A DNA stretch of 64,000 bases from Xylaria sp. FL1777 (lineage: Eukaryota; Ascomycota; Sordariomycetes; Xylariales; Xylariaceae). The notes beneath the pieces are model-generated. The model saw nothing but the letters and a program-made list of their open reading frames with translations. It did no database searches and was not told the DNA's origin. A program made the position numbers and the translations under genes. Location: positions 280,157 to 344,156 of the forward strand of contig MU400550.1 of the NCBI GenBank assembly GCA_022578965.1. The letters are read 5' to 3'. Of the stretch, positions 12,881 through 23,841 are shown piece after piece (within the stretch, counting starts at the first letter, position 1; every line of letters starts with the position of its first letter).

Positions 12881-15143
12881 TCAGTACCCAGCAGCGGTCG
12901 CATTGTTCTGCGAAAACAGGCGCCAGAAGAGGGTAGAAGCATCCTCATTTTCCACAACACCAGCCAAGGACATGATGAACGCGGGCAGCTTGTTGAGCAA
13001 GAACTTGTCCATCCAAATCAACGGCGTAATTAGGAGGGAGAAGAAGATAACGTTCTCGTCCTTGTATCTGAGAAGTAATTCTGTGACTAACATGAAGACG
13101 AAATTGAAGAGCCGAACTTTCCAGAATAGCCCCCGACCCCGGAAGATGGACCATTTGTACGACCGTATGACGACGTACGTTGCGACTTCTACAATGCCCC
13201 AGAGGATGGGTTGATACAGCACTGCCGAGAGTAGGTCTTTCTGCGCGACGATAGGGAGTACCCCAAACTTCCACTTGACAAACTGGCCGATGACAACGAA
13301 GCACAACCAGTAGAGCCAATACTTGTCGACTGACTCGGGCCACACAGGCCAGTGGAACCAAGCCGCCGGATTGCCCTCGCTGTCCCAGTAGTGTCGCCAG
13401 TACGGTAAGAAGTTCCCGATCATGCGTTTCCGCGAGATCTCGCTGAGGTGTTCGTCAAGAGAGATGCCATCTCCCCGGTAAGATGAAGCGTGTATGAGAC
13501 CTTGGTAGTATACGACCATGCAACGAGAGAGAAGAGAAATACGCATGCCTTCGCCAGTCATTTGGATCTCTTGCGAGGTCGCCGGCCTGGAGTCGAGGAT
13601 GACCTCGCCGACGTTCTCGGCCGTGTACCGCGTCAGCTTGGGGAAGACGGCGTACATGACCTTGCCACCACGTCGGCGCTCGTGGTCGATGAGGCGGTAC
13701 TCGTCGTCGTTCATCGGGAACGGCATGTACAGCGAGGCGTCGTCCTCCTCGCTCATGGATTCCACAAGCTTGGTGACCATGGCGCTGTCGTTCTTGGAGC
13801 TGACGTCCGCTATCACTCGCCAGCGCTCCTCGTGGCTTCGGTGGAATTCCTTGGAGTGCTTGTAGATGAGCGTATCGGCATGCGCTTCCTCCTCCCACTG
13901 GAAGCGCGCGCTCGGCGACGCCGACAGGACGTGGAAGATGCTCGGGGAGACGGCCATGCAGACCTGGAAGTACCCGGCCATGGCGAGGATTGTGTGCACT
14001 TCTTGCCAGAACATGGCCTCGTCCTTAGCTGTTGCCCTGCCGGAGCCCAGAGCTACTAGCATGAGTAGAGGTTGGAATATGAGAACTGTCTGGCCGGCGA
14101 GATCATCTACAGCGTCCCAGAAATGATCGGGAACTAGTCCCGAGCCAAGAGCAAGTCGCGCAATCTGGCGACGACCGTCTTTGCGTGTAAATCCTACGGT
14201 GCTAGTTAGTATGACCTTCATATCATCTTGATATAGAGATTATGTCCTGTCCGTAGGTGTAGGTATACAGACAGGTACGGCAGACAAGTGCTCGCTTACC
14301 TTCTTGCAGTATCCAGCGTGTGTCGTGTCGCTCTAATTCGTGCTGGAACATTTCGCCAGCACCAAATAGTAGTTCACCAAAGATCTTCCTCTCGATGATC
14401 TGCGACAGGATGCCGACGCACAACCACTTACGGTGGCGGGGGTCATTCATGATGTCCTTCCAGTTAACGTACCCGTGGTCCTCATGCGCCACGATCCGCG
14501 CATATTGTATGAATTGCTCCGTCATAGGCGCCTCCCAGGCTGAGATATCTTCTATGCTGTCTCGCAGGTCCTCGAGATAGACACCAGCCCCAAACCATAC
14601 CTCGGCAAAGTCACACACTTTATGGTACAAAGCCTGGTAGTTGGTGCGGTAGAACTCGTCGTCGTAATCCACGGGGTGCTTAAGTCGTCCATACCATTCA
14701 GTAAAGTCAATCTGCGATGGGCTCCAGTCTTCCCTCAACTCGGTTCCTTGCTGCCAGGAATCGACGCTCTTCCTGGTTGTTTTGCCGTGAGTGGTTCTTT
14801 TCTTCCCGCTGCGTGGTGGTGGCGTGAGGGTGGGAGCAGGATCTTTACCGGCGAGCCAGTTGAAGAATCGTCCGATCTTTCCAGGTCTTGTCTGTGCGGC
14901 AGCCGGTATACCATCCCACATAGTATTCAAGCTAAAGCCAACCCAGCTTGTCCTTTCTCGCCGGGCGGCGCGGAATCTCTTGTAGAATGGCCCCCATATC
15001 AAGTCGGCATCGGTTCCAGTATAATACTTGAGGGTCTCGAGGAAAGAGTAAGGGTAGTATGTAGGAGGCCGCTTGAACGTTCTTGTGACCCTTTCGTGCT
15101 CTACCGGCGGTAGGGTCGGTATCTCCGTAGTTGTAATATGCAT
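12881..15143 (-). CDS. Uncharacterised multi-pass membrane protein, 718 residues
   Basis: Two exons (15143-14300 and 14193-12881) are joined across a 106-bp phase-1 intron that has a TACTAAC branch site. The splice restores ILQEG-FTRKDGRR. I do not recognise a named family. Seen: a long soluble N-terminal half with conserved-looking aromatic and acidic stretches, including two HE/ER-rich segments around the exon junction; a basic linker near residues 100-125; a hydrophobic stretch near 317-332; and four clear hydrophobic segments close to the C-terminus (about 573-587, 605-624, 642-657 and 662-677). Codon use is like that of the neighbours, so it looks like a genuine expressed gene. The C-terminal helices suggest anchoring in an internal or plasma membrane. 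I do not assign a function. The ATG at 15143 is the first in a frame that stays open to the splice site. Confidence 0.85.
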
Positions 15144-15879
15144 GATGCTTCAATGACCAATAGGCCCAGTCGTGAAATAGTCGGTCCTACCAGCCTGAGT
15201 GTCTTTAACAGATGCAAAGCTGCGCGGACTGGGAAAAAGCTCGCCACTATGAGCTTGTTAACTCGCAGGTAGGGTTATTGATAAGGCATGTCATTGAAAG
15301 AGATCGCGAACGTTCAGCACTTCGGTGAACAAAGACCTATTCGATAAAGAAGCCGAAAATCCACGCCTGAGACCATCGTTGATTTAGCTGTCTGTCATTG
15401 GACGTTTCCGTGCTGGGATACCGCTTTCGGACTATGTCTCTCCTCGGAACCATTTGAAAGATCTATGCAACATCAAACAAAGCTCACAATTTTCGCAAAC
15501 TCGAGATTTGCACCGCTTTCACCAAAATTATCTAGTCCATCGAGAAGCAGAGAAGGAGCAGTATTATATTATTATCCTCCTAGTGTGGGAACTAACCTCC
15601 TTGTCATCGGATTCGAGCACTCTTTATATGTCCCGCACCGAGATTCTCACCCCAAGCCAATCATCCAATTGCGGTCCGCAATAGACATGCTATCTTATAT
15701 TTGTCTTGAAATTAATACTGTGGCCGTTGTATATAGAACAGGCAACTCAACAAGCAGACTGGACTTCACCATAGAGCGTTAAGTTGAATGGTTTGCGATG
15801 AATTACTTGGTAGATCGGCAACTGATAGGAGGGTTTGTTGTTGAACTTGTTAAACAGATTAAGGAGGCTACTGTTGCCG
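15144..15879. other. Intergenic region, promoter side of the membrane protein gene
   Basis: 736 bp between two genes on the minus strand. It should hold the promoter of the 718-residue membrane protein and the 3' UTR of the MARVEL gene. The open frames around 15454-15782 lack any recognisable protein character. Confidence 0.5.
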
Positions 15880-16588
15880 TTAAGCTGCCTCATAAATCTG
15901 TTCAGATTTCTGTGGCTGCGTTGGAAGCTCAACTGTAACTGGGGTTGGCGCACTAGCTGGGGGCGGCGCACTGGTCACAGGAGCAGAGGCAGGCTTGCCC
16001 GGCATAGCGTGTAGACCGGCTGTTCGATGACGGTGAAGTGCAAGGCTATGCAGGACGAGAGTAGCGACGTAGATAACCCTAGCTCATGTTAGAACAAGAT
16101 CGAGGGATCTAGCAGTTATTATCCTACCAGTTGACAGCTCCTAGACCTGCACCGGCCGCAGCGACCGCACCGTATACAGTGACTCCATAGTAACCACTGC
16201 TGTAGCTAAGAATAAGAGCGGCCTGAGAGGCCAGGAGAGCAAAGGAGATGAGCCAGAAGAGAGCGTGGAATGCGTCTAGACCAAGGATTGCCCAATAATT
16301 ATACGCCACTGGGGAGTTAAAATGGGCGACGAGTATATAGACGCTACTAATGAGGCAAACAATGGACTATGAATGTTAGTTGGATATGCCAAAGGAGAGT
16401 TCTGCTTTGAAGCTTACGGTAAATAGCATCAAGACTGCGCCAGAGATAGGGACGAGCGACGCAATATAAGCAGTCAAACCCAAGCAGATGATTCCAAGTA
16501 CCAATTGAATGATGCGAGCAACAATAAAGCCCTTGGGATAAGGGAGAATATGTTCTCTCCCAGCAGGGCGTTCTGTATTGTACGACAT
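15880..16588 (-). CDS. MARVEL-type four-helix membrane protein
   Basis: Exons 16588-16418, 16366-16128 and 16078-15880 give 202 residues. The introns are 51 bp and 49 bp, and the second splice restores AVNW-VIYVATLVLH. Seen: a short cytosolic N-terminus, then four hydrophobic helices (about 22-42, 45-72, 85-110 and 115-145). The third block, LGLDAFHALFWLISFALLAS, is typical of fungal MARVEL proteins. The tail is Pro/Ala-rich and ends in EQIYEAA. Known: MARVEL proteins sit at cholesterol/ergosterol-rich membrane contact sites or eisosomes (Nce102-like), but many small fungal members are uncharacterised. The family call is from topology and sequence feel. It lies on the same strand as, and upstream of, the 718-residue membrane protein gene, 736 bp away. 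Confidence 0.82.
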
Positions 16589-19500
16589 TTTCTAAAGTGT
16601 AAGCTGTATTCAACAATATTCAACAACGAGAGACTTGAAAATTGGGGAAAGCAAGAAGCGTGAACAATGTCCTACACACATAGGTGTGTTATAAGACGTG
16701 GTAAGCAGACTAAAGCCGACATTAGAGGCTCGGCAAGGAAATCAGCGTCATATAAGACAAGCCTGCCAAAGTAACCCCTGAAGGCTAACGGCACAGAAAC
16801 GACTGTTATGAAGAGAAGCACTTGGCAATACGGGTGGGTCTCTATGGTGACCTACTAGTAACCCGTGACTAACTAGCAACAGCTGACAAGCTATAAGTAG
16901 TGCGAAGTATAATCTATAAAAAGACATTAGTAGATGATGTGGCGCGTGAGCTGGAGACATAACTAATCTCAGAGGTGTTCCGAAGATGCATTATATCTTA
17001 CGCTATCACAGCGCCAAGAGGGTCTGAAGGGGTGCTCAATGGTATTACTTAATCTATAAGAAAGTTGATCTAAACTTATTATAGATATCTACGACTAAGT
17101 TAGTTGAACGCGAGGAAACATCAAGAGATATATTTAAAATAAAGAACAAGCACGTAATGTAGACTGGGGAAGAAATTGGAGGAACATAGCAGGGACATAG
17201 TTCACGATACGATGATAAATATTAAGGGCACACAGGGTCGCGTTCGGTGAACGAGGAAGCTTCTCCTCACTCGTACATCATCACAATGTGCACAGGAGAG
17301 TGAAGAGGTAGAGGTAGGCGATAAGGGTAAGTGTAGGTACACTAGAAGACGTAGTGTAGATGCAGGAGACTGCGGCTGAAGATGGGAACGCTGGGATAGT
17401 ATATTGACGCTGATTGTGATAGGCCGTTGGGTTTCGGACAGACGTTTTTTCCTGCGGAACCGCGCACCCTTACTTTGTGTCATGCCATGTCTTCCCTGTC
17501 TCCATGCAATAGCGCAACCTTGAAGGATCGCCAAGCAATACAAGCAAGTAACAAGATGAAGTCTGATGCTTCAAGCGCAGCCTCACAGCCCTCGCTCCGT
17601 ACACCACCTTTTATATACCTCGTGTCATTCCGGCACTTATACTGGTAGCCAACTCGACAGTACCCTTGTCACTTTCCCGTGGTTGTACTGCGTAAGAAAG
17701 AAACCCCCTCACCACGCTTACTTACCTTGTACGTATTGCTTACATTGCAACCCAACGAGGATAGATTAAACCAACCTCTGTTAGTTATCTCAAGACAGGA
17801 AAATTTAAGCGACATAGGCGGCATACTACAGCACAGCTAGGCAGACTAGGTAGGCAGACTTTCCTGCTTAAGTGATCGGCACGGCACAGCGCTTAAACTA
17901 GCCTTTCCACAATATAACATAAGCATACGCAGTAAATACGCATACGCAGTAGGAACAGGGCTGAGAATTTAGTATATACGACTATTCCCATCTCGGTGAA
18001 CTTGCAGGCATGGAGTAAGACGGTCCAGAGACATGCCGCAGCTTTGATTCCCTACATATATTAATATTGCTCAGTTCAGCTTTCAATTCCCCGTCGCATT
18101 GGGCGTCCTAATTTACTACACTACACCATACTTCTGAACAATTGTGTACAAACTTCGAACCCGAACGGTCGGTTTTCTCCACCCTCGCGAACGGGCTGTT
18201 TCTATTTAGCTTATGACTACCGTTACCTCCGCACGCGATACGTTGCTTCTACGCATAAGTTCTCAACCCACCTGGGTAGGGAACTCTTCTTTCCAACACG
18301 GAACATTCTTAGTACAGTGGCGTACAGTTGTATCAGCCTCTGTTTCACTTCGCGCACTTTGACCACATGGGCGTGGCTTGACTGTTGGCTTGATCTTGTG
18401 CCAAGGGCTTGGCGTCAAGAGCTTGGAACTTCGAGTCAATTCAACTGATAATTCCCAGGGGTCAACAGGTCTCTTTCTTTCGGTCAGCAACGTCTTAATA
18501 TTCATAGAGGCTGCTGATTCATCCGGAGTTAGGCGGTCCCTACTGGTACGTGGGCAGCAAATAACACAATAAGCTAAAGTATAATCTTAAATTTATTATT
18601 AGCAGAAATTGTTTGCCAAGCCCGAATTGTTTTGCCTGTTTTATTCGCCGTGCTTGGGCGCTTCTGCAGATTTGAGATCTTGTGACCTAGGCCGTCCTCC
18701 AATTGCTATTCGTGCAAGGTTATTTAGGATTTCGGTGGCGTAGAGTAGCATGTCTGATCTTTGGCAAGGTGACCCATATGAAATGAACAGAGCATATGCA
18801 TACATCGTACTATAATGCTCAGTTTTATCCCCAGATTAAACAACGTGGAACAAGTACCTAGTATGAAAGGCATTGACGCTGCCTATCTAGTCACGAAGCT
18901 TCAATATTAAACGAAGGCATAGCTGTCATATTTACTTACATGTGCTTCGGTATTATCAGCCGTCGGGCGTGAGTCTCCTAAAATGACTTGAAATCATTTC
19001 GTCTGACCTAAATCACCAGATTCGTGCGACTCGATAACTCCTTTCAAGCCAAACCTGGGGTCTACATCAGTAAGCAGGAATCTTCATTCAGTATCTGCTT
19101 CTCTCTAGCCGCCAGTCTATCAACATGATATGCTAATCAAGGGACCTTGTTCTTGCGCCCTTGCCTAAAAAGCCACCTCTTTCCATAACGCAAGAACGCG
19201 CATTTTCTTCACACGTCCATCCATAGTGATAACTCTCAACTCATGTTCTAATGATGGGATTAAGGCTCACAGAATGCGTATAATAGGTATTCTCATCAAG
19301 CCACTTACGTAAGGCCGTGCCTTATGAAGCACTTGGCCAACTCAATGGTGGCATTGAGAGCCCCCCACATCAACGACTTGTAGTTCTCCCTAAAGACCTC
19401 CAGTGATAGTTATCGAGAACATGCATAGCGCTAAAATTATACCTCGAAATAGTGGTATTCGTGAAACGTGCGAACCTCTCTGCCCGTTCCGAGGTTAAAG

Positions 19501-20580
19501 TAAGATTGTTGTAATAGTTGTCAGTCGTGATATTTACAGGTGAAACCCTCTGATGAGTCAGCAGTCAACTACACCAGTAGCCGGTAAGAATACGAAGTGA
19601 ATAATGAAACTACACTGATCTTCCTGATTCATTAAGTGCCTCTCACTTAAGCCATTTCTGAAGTACTTTAACTGCCTAGAAAACATTGGTATCCAAGTAT
19701 ATGTGCTCATTATTCGAGTAAGTCAAGCACTTCTCTTATTTCAAGCGCTACCGTGTGTTGATTATTGTTGCGGCTTATGTGACTTATCTACTTTGTATTA
19801 CCAAGAGATTACTTGCTCTACAGATCCTGCAGTATGCAGTCTTCTAAGCAGTTGATGAGAATTGAAACTTACTACATGGTAACAGTTGTTAAGGGGCTTT
19901 CTACTTGGAACGTTGATTAATCCTTTGTTGATTGCTTGAGAGAAAAGTCGAGATTCTGATACCAGGTGTAATAGAAGAAGGTTTGAGGTTTTTGTATGAT
20001 CTGCCAATTTACATTTAAACTAAGAGACTATGAAGAGGAACAGCAACTAAGGAGCGCAATACACATTGAAATACTAGCGAAAACATTGAGGCTATCACGA
20101 TGATTTGTTATCCCCATCAAGCTGACAGACTATTACTAGAACTACAATTTTAGTTGCTATCTTTCTAGCAATGGCTTTCACAAGAGTACTACATCTAATC
20201 AGACATCTAGGATGAACTCACCTTACTTAATTCTGCAACATCTGAACTTGAATCCCTTCTGAGTCTTACACTCCTTAACTAACAACAAGCAAGGTCTCTG
20301 TCTTGATGGCTATAGTACATCTCTAAACGCACGAGCCAGGCAAAAGAGCCAAGGTGAGAACCTCGGCAGTTAGTATCACACATGTAGATTGTTCCAGCGT
20401 CACTGACGTCACCCACATTATTCTAGGTACTCAGGTAAAGAGATTCTTCCCACTGGATTAAGGCAAACAAGCCTGGTACGTACCTGTTGCATTACTTTAC
20501 CTAGGATCTCTGGGAGAAAACATGCCAGAGATACATCGGTACGTACCGACTAATACCACCGCTATCTACGCGCTTCCATA
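16589..20580. other. Gene-free interval
   Basis: About 4 kb without a supported gene. A strong TATA-box-like element is present on the minus strand at 17618-17608 (TATATAAAAGG), but the frames downstream of it are short or need speculative splicing. The AT content rises and falls irregularly, and no transposon ends were recognised. Confidence 0.5.
17608..17618 (-). promoter_or_regulatory. TATA-box-like element
   Basis: On the minus strand the sequence reads TATATAAAAGG, a strong match to the TATA consensus. The first downstream ATG (about 17504) opens only an 11-codon frame that ends at a GTAAGG, which could be a 5' splice site. No product can be supported, so the site may drive a non-coding or very short transcript, or may be chance. 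Confidence 0.25.
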
Positions 20581-20613
20581 ACAACCGACTAACAACCGAT
20601 TAACAACCGACGC
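20581..20613. repeat. Three tandem 11-bp ACAACCGA repeats
   Basis: Three adjacent copies of an 11-bp unit (ACAACCGACTA, ACAACCGATTA and ACAACCGACGC). They lie about 60 bp upstream of a TATAAATA element at 20675-20682. Their spacing of one helical turn and their position suggest regulatory binding sites for the transcription unit that follows. Confidence 0.5.
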
Positions 20614-20674
20614 GTAGTGAATGCAGGCTTATCTAGTAGGCGGTGTGTCTCGTTTACTGCCGGAATATCGCGAA

Positions 20675-21284
20675 TATAAATATCCTGTGTTGTTCCCAAA
20701 ATTTGTGACCACTTCTTCTACTCTCCACATCCTCCTCTCTCTCCTCTCCTCAACCCTCTCCACAAGATCCAACCAAGAACATCAACCACCATACACATAT
20801 GCAAGCCATCTCTCATCTAATATATTCACTACGTATTACTTAACTGCTCTGTGCAATATGTCGCAATCGCTCGCCTTGAGCCAAAGGTAACCTTTGTCAA
20901 TCCTCACTTGACCTGTACCAAACTGACAACGCAGTGTCTCGGGACCATCATCTTCGATTCCCCTATCATCTACACATGACATCTCAGCAATATGACTGCA
21001 TTATGAATGGAACATGACTCCTTGACATCTACCTATCTCGTGGGTGAGGAAACTGTTTATTGACGTTAAGCTTCAACTAATCTCTTTAGTTAACGCACGC
21101 TTCCGAGCTATCCATCGGCTCTCTTCACGCTTGGATATTGCACACCTATGAACAACAAGATCATTATTGATCACGCGGACAAAGCTCGGCAATAGTCATG
21201 CACAAGTGTCAGACAATTGACCCAGCGATCGTTCTTGTAAGTTGTTTCATCCCTGTGAATGATGCATACCTGCCCCCAACTTAG
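20675..21284 (+). other. Putative spliced transcription unit of unknown product
   Basis: Seen: TATAAATA at 20675-20682, a pyrimidine-rich leader at about 20712-20765, then an ATG at 20858. Three segments with intron grammar follow: 20887-20934 (48 bp, CTGAC branch site, GCAG end), 21044-21089 (46 bp, AACTAAT branch site, TTTAG end) and 21237-21284 (48 bp, GTAAGT start, TTAG end). Removing the first joins ATG-TCG-CAA... to a frame that stops after 29 codons. No longer protein results from removing the others. Inference: a small-peptide gene, a spliced non-coding RNA or a decayed gene. The promoter arrangement is more convincing than any product. Confidence 0.35.
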
Positions 21285-21603
21285 ACCCAACAACACCCTA
21301 ACGAGATGCATACCAATAAAGAATCTTGGATATCTCATTCACCTTGCGACAGCTTCAGATGCTGTATACCGATCAGACCATATGCTATAGTTCGGCCCTG
21401 CCGACAGACACAGCCAACAGAGAGAACATGTTCCACCCACTACTCGAGACACTTGCAGACCCTCTTTCTCGACTATTTCACGGTTAAGGCATGTCATCAA
21501 GGAGAAGATACACAATAGTCCGGCACTGACCCACAGCCAATCCTTCCCTGAGGATGAGATGAATACGACTTATTTCTCTCGAGGGGTTAGTGATTGGCTC
21601 TCG

Positions 21604-21930
21604 ATCACAGTAGGGCTGGGGGGCACCTGGCACTCCAAGGTGGTGGATTGGGCGGTTTTGTCCTGTCATGATGAAGTGTTTCGAAGATGCAGGACAAATA
21701 CCGCCTCATCACCGTGGCTAGGGGGGTTGGCCTGGGAGTGCTTCTCTCGGTACCACTATTGTTGCCGCGTGATGCGCCATCTTGCCCAAGTGCTTCTTGG
21801 TCAAGAACATATGGCGATTCATCACTGCGGGTGGTGCCTGTCCCGACGATATGGCGATTATGTGTTTCTTGATCGCCTTGTTCGGAAGGTTCCTGCTTGG
21901 TTCCTTTCGATACCGTCACAGCCCTACTGT
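21604..21930. repeat. Fold-back segment with 13-bp terminal inverted repeats
   Basis: CACAGTAGGGCTG near 21607-21619 recurs in reverse complement (CAGCCCTACTGTG) near 21918-21930. Between them lies an imperfect hairpin: GGCGGTTTTGTCCTG near 21650-21665 pairs with CAGGACAAATACCGCC near 21690-21705. Direct repeats of ATATGGCGATT occur further on. The arrangement resembles a small non-autonomous transposon or a structured RNA. The ORF covering this segment (21559-21993) has no recognisable protein features. Confidence 0.4.
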
Positions 21931-21985
21931 GCTAACGAGAAGAAGGGTCTTCTGCCGGACGATATTGTAAAGTTTGAGTCAGAGG

Positions 21986-22140
21986 ATGGATAGCCAGGGT
22001 TGTTGGCGTATTGGCTCGTGGTAAGTGGAAAGGGAGAGCCAAACTAGACATGAATATCGTATTGTCTGGCCGGCTCGCCTTTTCCACTTACCGCGAGCCA
22101 ATTACCGCGAGCCAATACGCCAACAACCCTGGCTATCCAT
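21986..22140. repeat. Near-perfect long inverted repeat (hairpin)
   Basis: The left arm, 21986-22040, begins ATGGATAGCCAGGG. The right arm, 22072-22140, is its reverse complement with a few mismatches. The right arm is longer because a segment containing ATTGGCTCGCGGTAA is duplicated in tandem. About 31 bp separate the arms. Such a structure would fold into a long hairpin as RNA or cruciform DNA. It could be a MITE remnant or the result of a repair-generated palindrome. Confidence 0.75.
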
Positions 22141-23841
22141 TCCGAGACTACTTGGAAGATGAAGATGGCCAATCAACAAAAACAACTCTAAAAAAAAAAA
22201 TTCACCGAAATAAGAAGAAGACCAACAACACTGTTAGACAAAAACGATTCTTGGAGGAACTTTGCTTCGCTAGTAGTGATGTGGATATGGGCACTGGGTA
22301 TGGTGGCTTTGGGTGGTTAAAGGCTGAGTGGCATTGGGATGGTGGGCGTTGTGGTTGTGCCTTGTTAGTAGTAACCCATGTACAATGAGATGATTATGGG
22401 CTTGTATGTGTGTCCTGCGAGCAATCTTGTCAATTTGATTTGTTCAAACACCCCTCACTCTGTGCAATAACAAGACATCTTGACAACTTCACTCTATTTT
22501 CTCGCCTGGAGCACATGCTCTTGCCAGACCCAACAATCCAGCTGGTTTGGTGTAACGATACTTTGCCACTACCTTGATAAATATGCTTTAAGGCGACGTG
22601 CTTCTGATTAATCGAAAGTTCCTGGAACCCCAGCATACATGTGATCAACACTCTAGCTTCGGTGCTTCTCCGTCACACATTAACTCACCTATCCTTTGTC
22701 ATTGGTATGATGATTGTGCTAATTTCCTCTTGCTTCTGTAGCTGGGGATAAATGTAAATTAGGCAGTAGTGGTATTCTAGTAACCGGTTCCTAAGACAAG
22801 GTTAAGCCGTCTGAGTGAATGTGTGAGCGGCAAGACTAGAGGGAATGAATCATGAGGAAGGGTAGACGGTGAACTGCGTCCACGCAGGAAACAGGTATTG
22901 ATGTGGGCTTGGAAAAGAGCACCATCTAGCCTGGCGAGGAGTGTGGGCAAGCCTAGCTTAGCCCTGCTACTGTGAACACTATGATTGATGGCACTTGCCT
23001 CCCTACAAGAGGAATATCCAGAAGATCAACATCGAAAGATGAGCTAGCAAATGCTTTAGCTTGTCTGCAGAGATCACCATATTTGAACAGAGCAGCGCAC
23101 TTAGAACCGTAATGAAAGGGCTTAGACATTATTTGATCTTCGAGGCTGATCTGGAGGCAAAGCAACGAGAGAAAAAGGCGGCCTCGAAACATGTGAACAG
23201 ACCAACAAGTGTGGAGAGATTATCAATAATGTTTTCTCATTGTTTACACTATACAGTATCCTCATTCCCCTTCGTCTCTAATACATCTATATACCAACTC
23301 CGAGGCCATCTCCTCGGATCGTCACATTGTGGCTCTATCAATTCGTGCCTGTCTTGTCCCATCCGAGTCATGCACGCGTATCCAGCTTCGACAAAAACAG
23401 AAACCTCTGATACCAATTACGTACAGATTTGAGTATCAAAGATCAGCGGCCTAGCACCACCCAGTCTCACAACTACTCGTTGCTGTATCCAAACAAGTTG
23501 GTACCCAAGAAAGCCTAGACGGCCCAAAACACCTAGCTAGAATGAAGTCACAAGTGCAGGGAACCCATTCGGGATCTGTGATGACGCATAGAGGTGGAAA
23601 AGAATGAGTAATTAAGAATAAGCATGACTATTCGTCGATCGTGGTATATCGTATCTGAGCGACCGATACCCTGATGATGCGGGGCTTGAAAACGAAGGCA
23701 GGCAAGTGCCATTGCAGACCAGCCCCGAAAACAATAACGGATGGGGGTATCTCATTGAGTCTTAGAGAAATTGTGGAATGCTTGGAACCGTAAATCACGA
23801 AAATATGAGCACGGGGTCAACCTAGCTCGGCTAGGCCCCTT
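22141..23841. other. Intergenic region downstream of spa2
   Basis: About 1.7 kb that includes the presumed 3' flank of spa2. Short frames only, with no domain, splice grammar or repeat that I can support. Confidence 0.5.

Noticed and set aside
21559..21993. 144-residue frame
   Set aside because: It overlaps inverted repeats on both sides and shows no domain. The openness is explained by the repeat structure.
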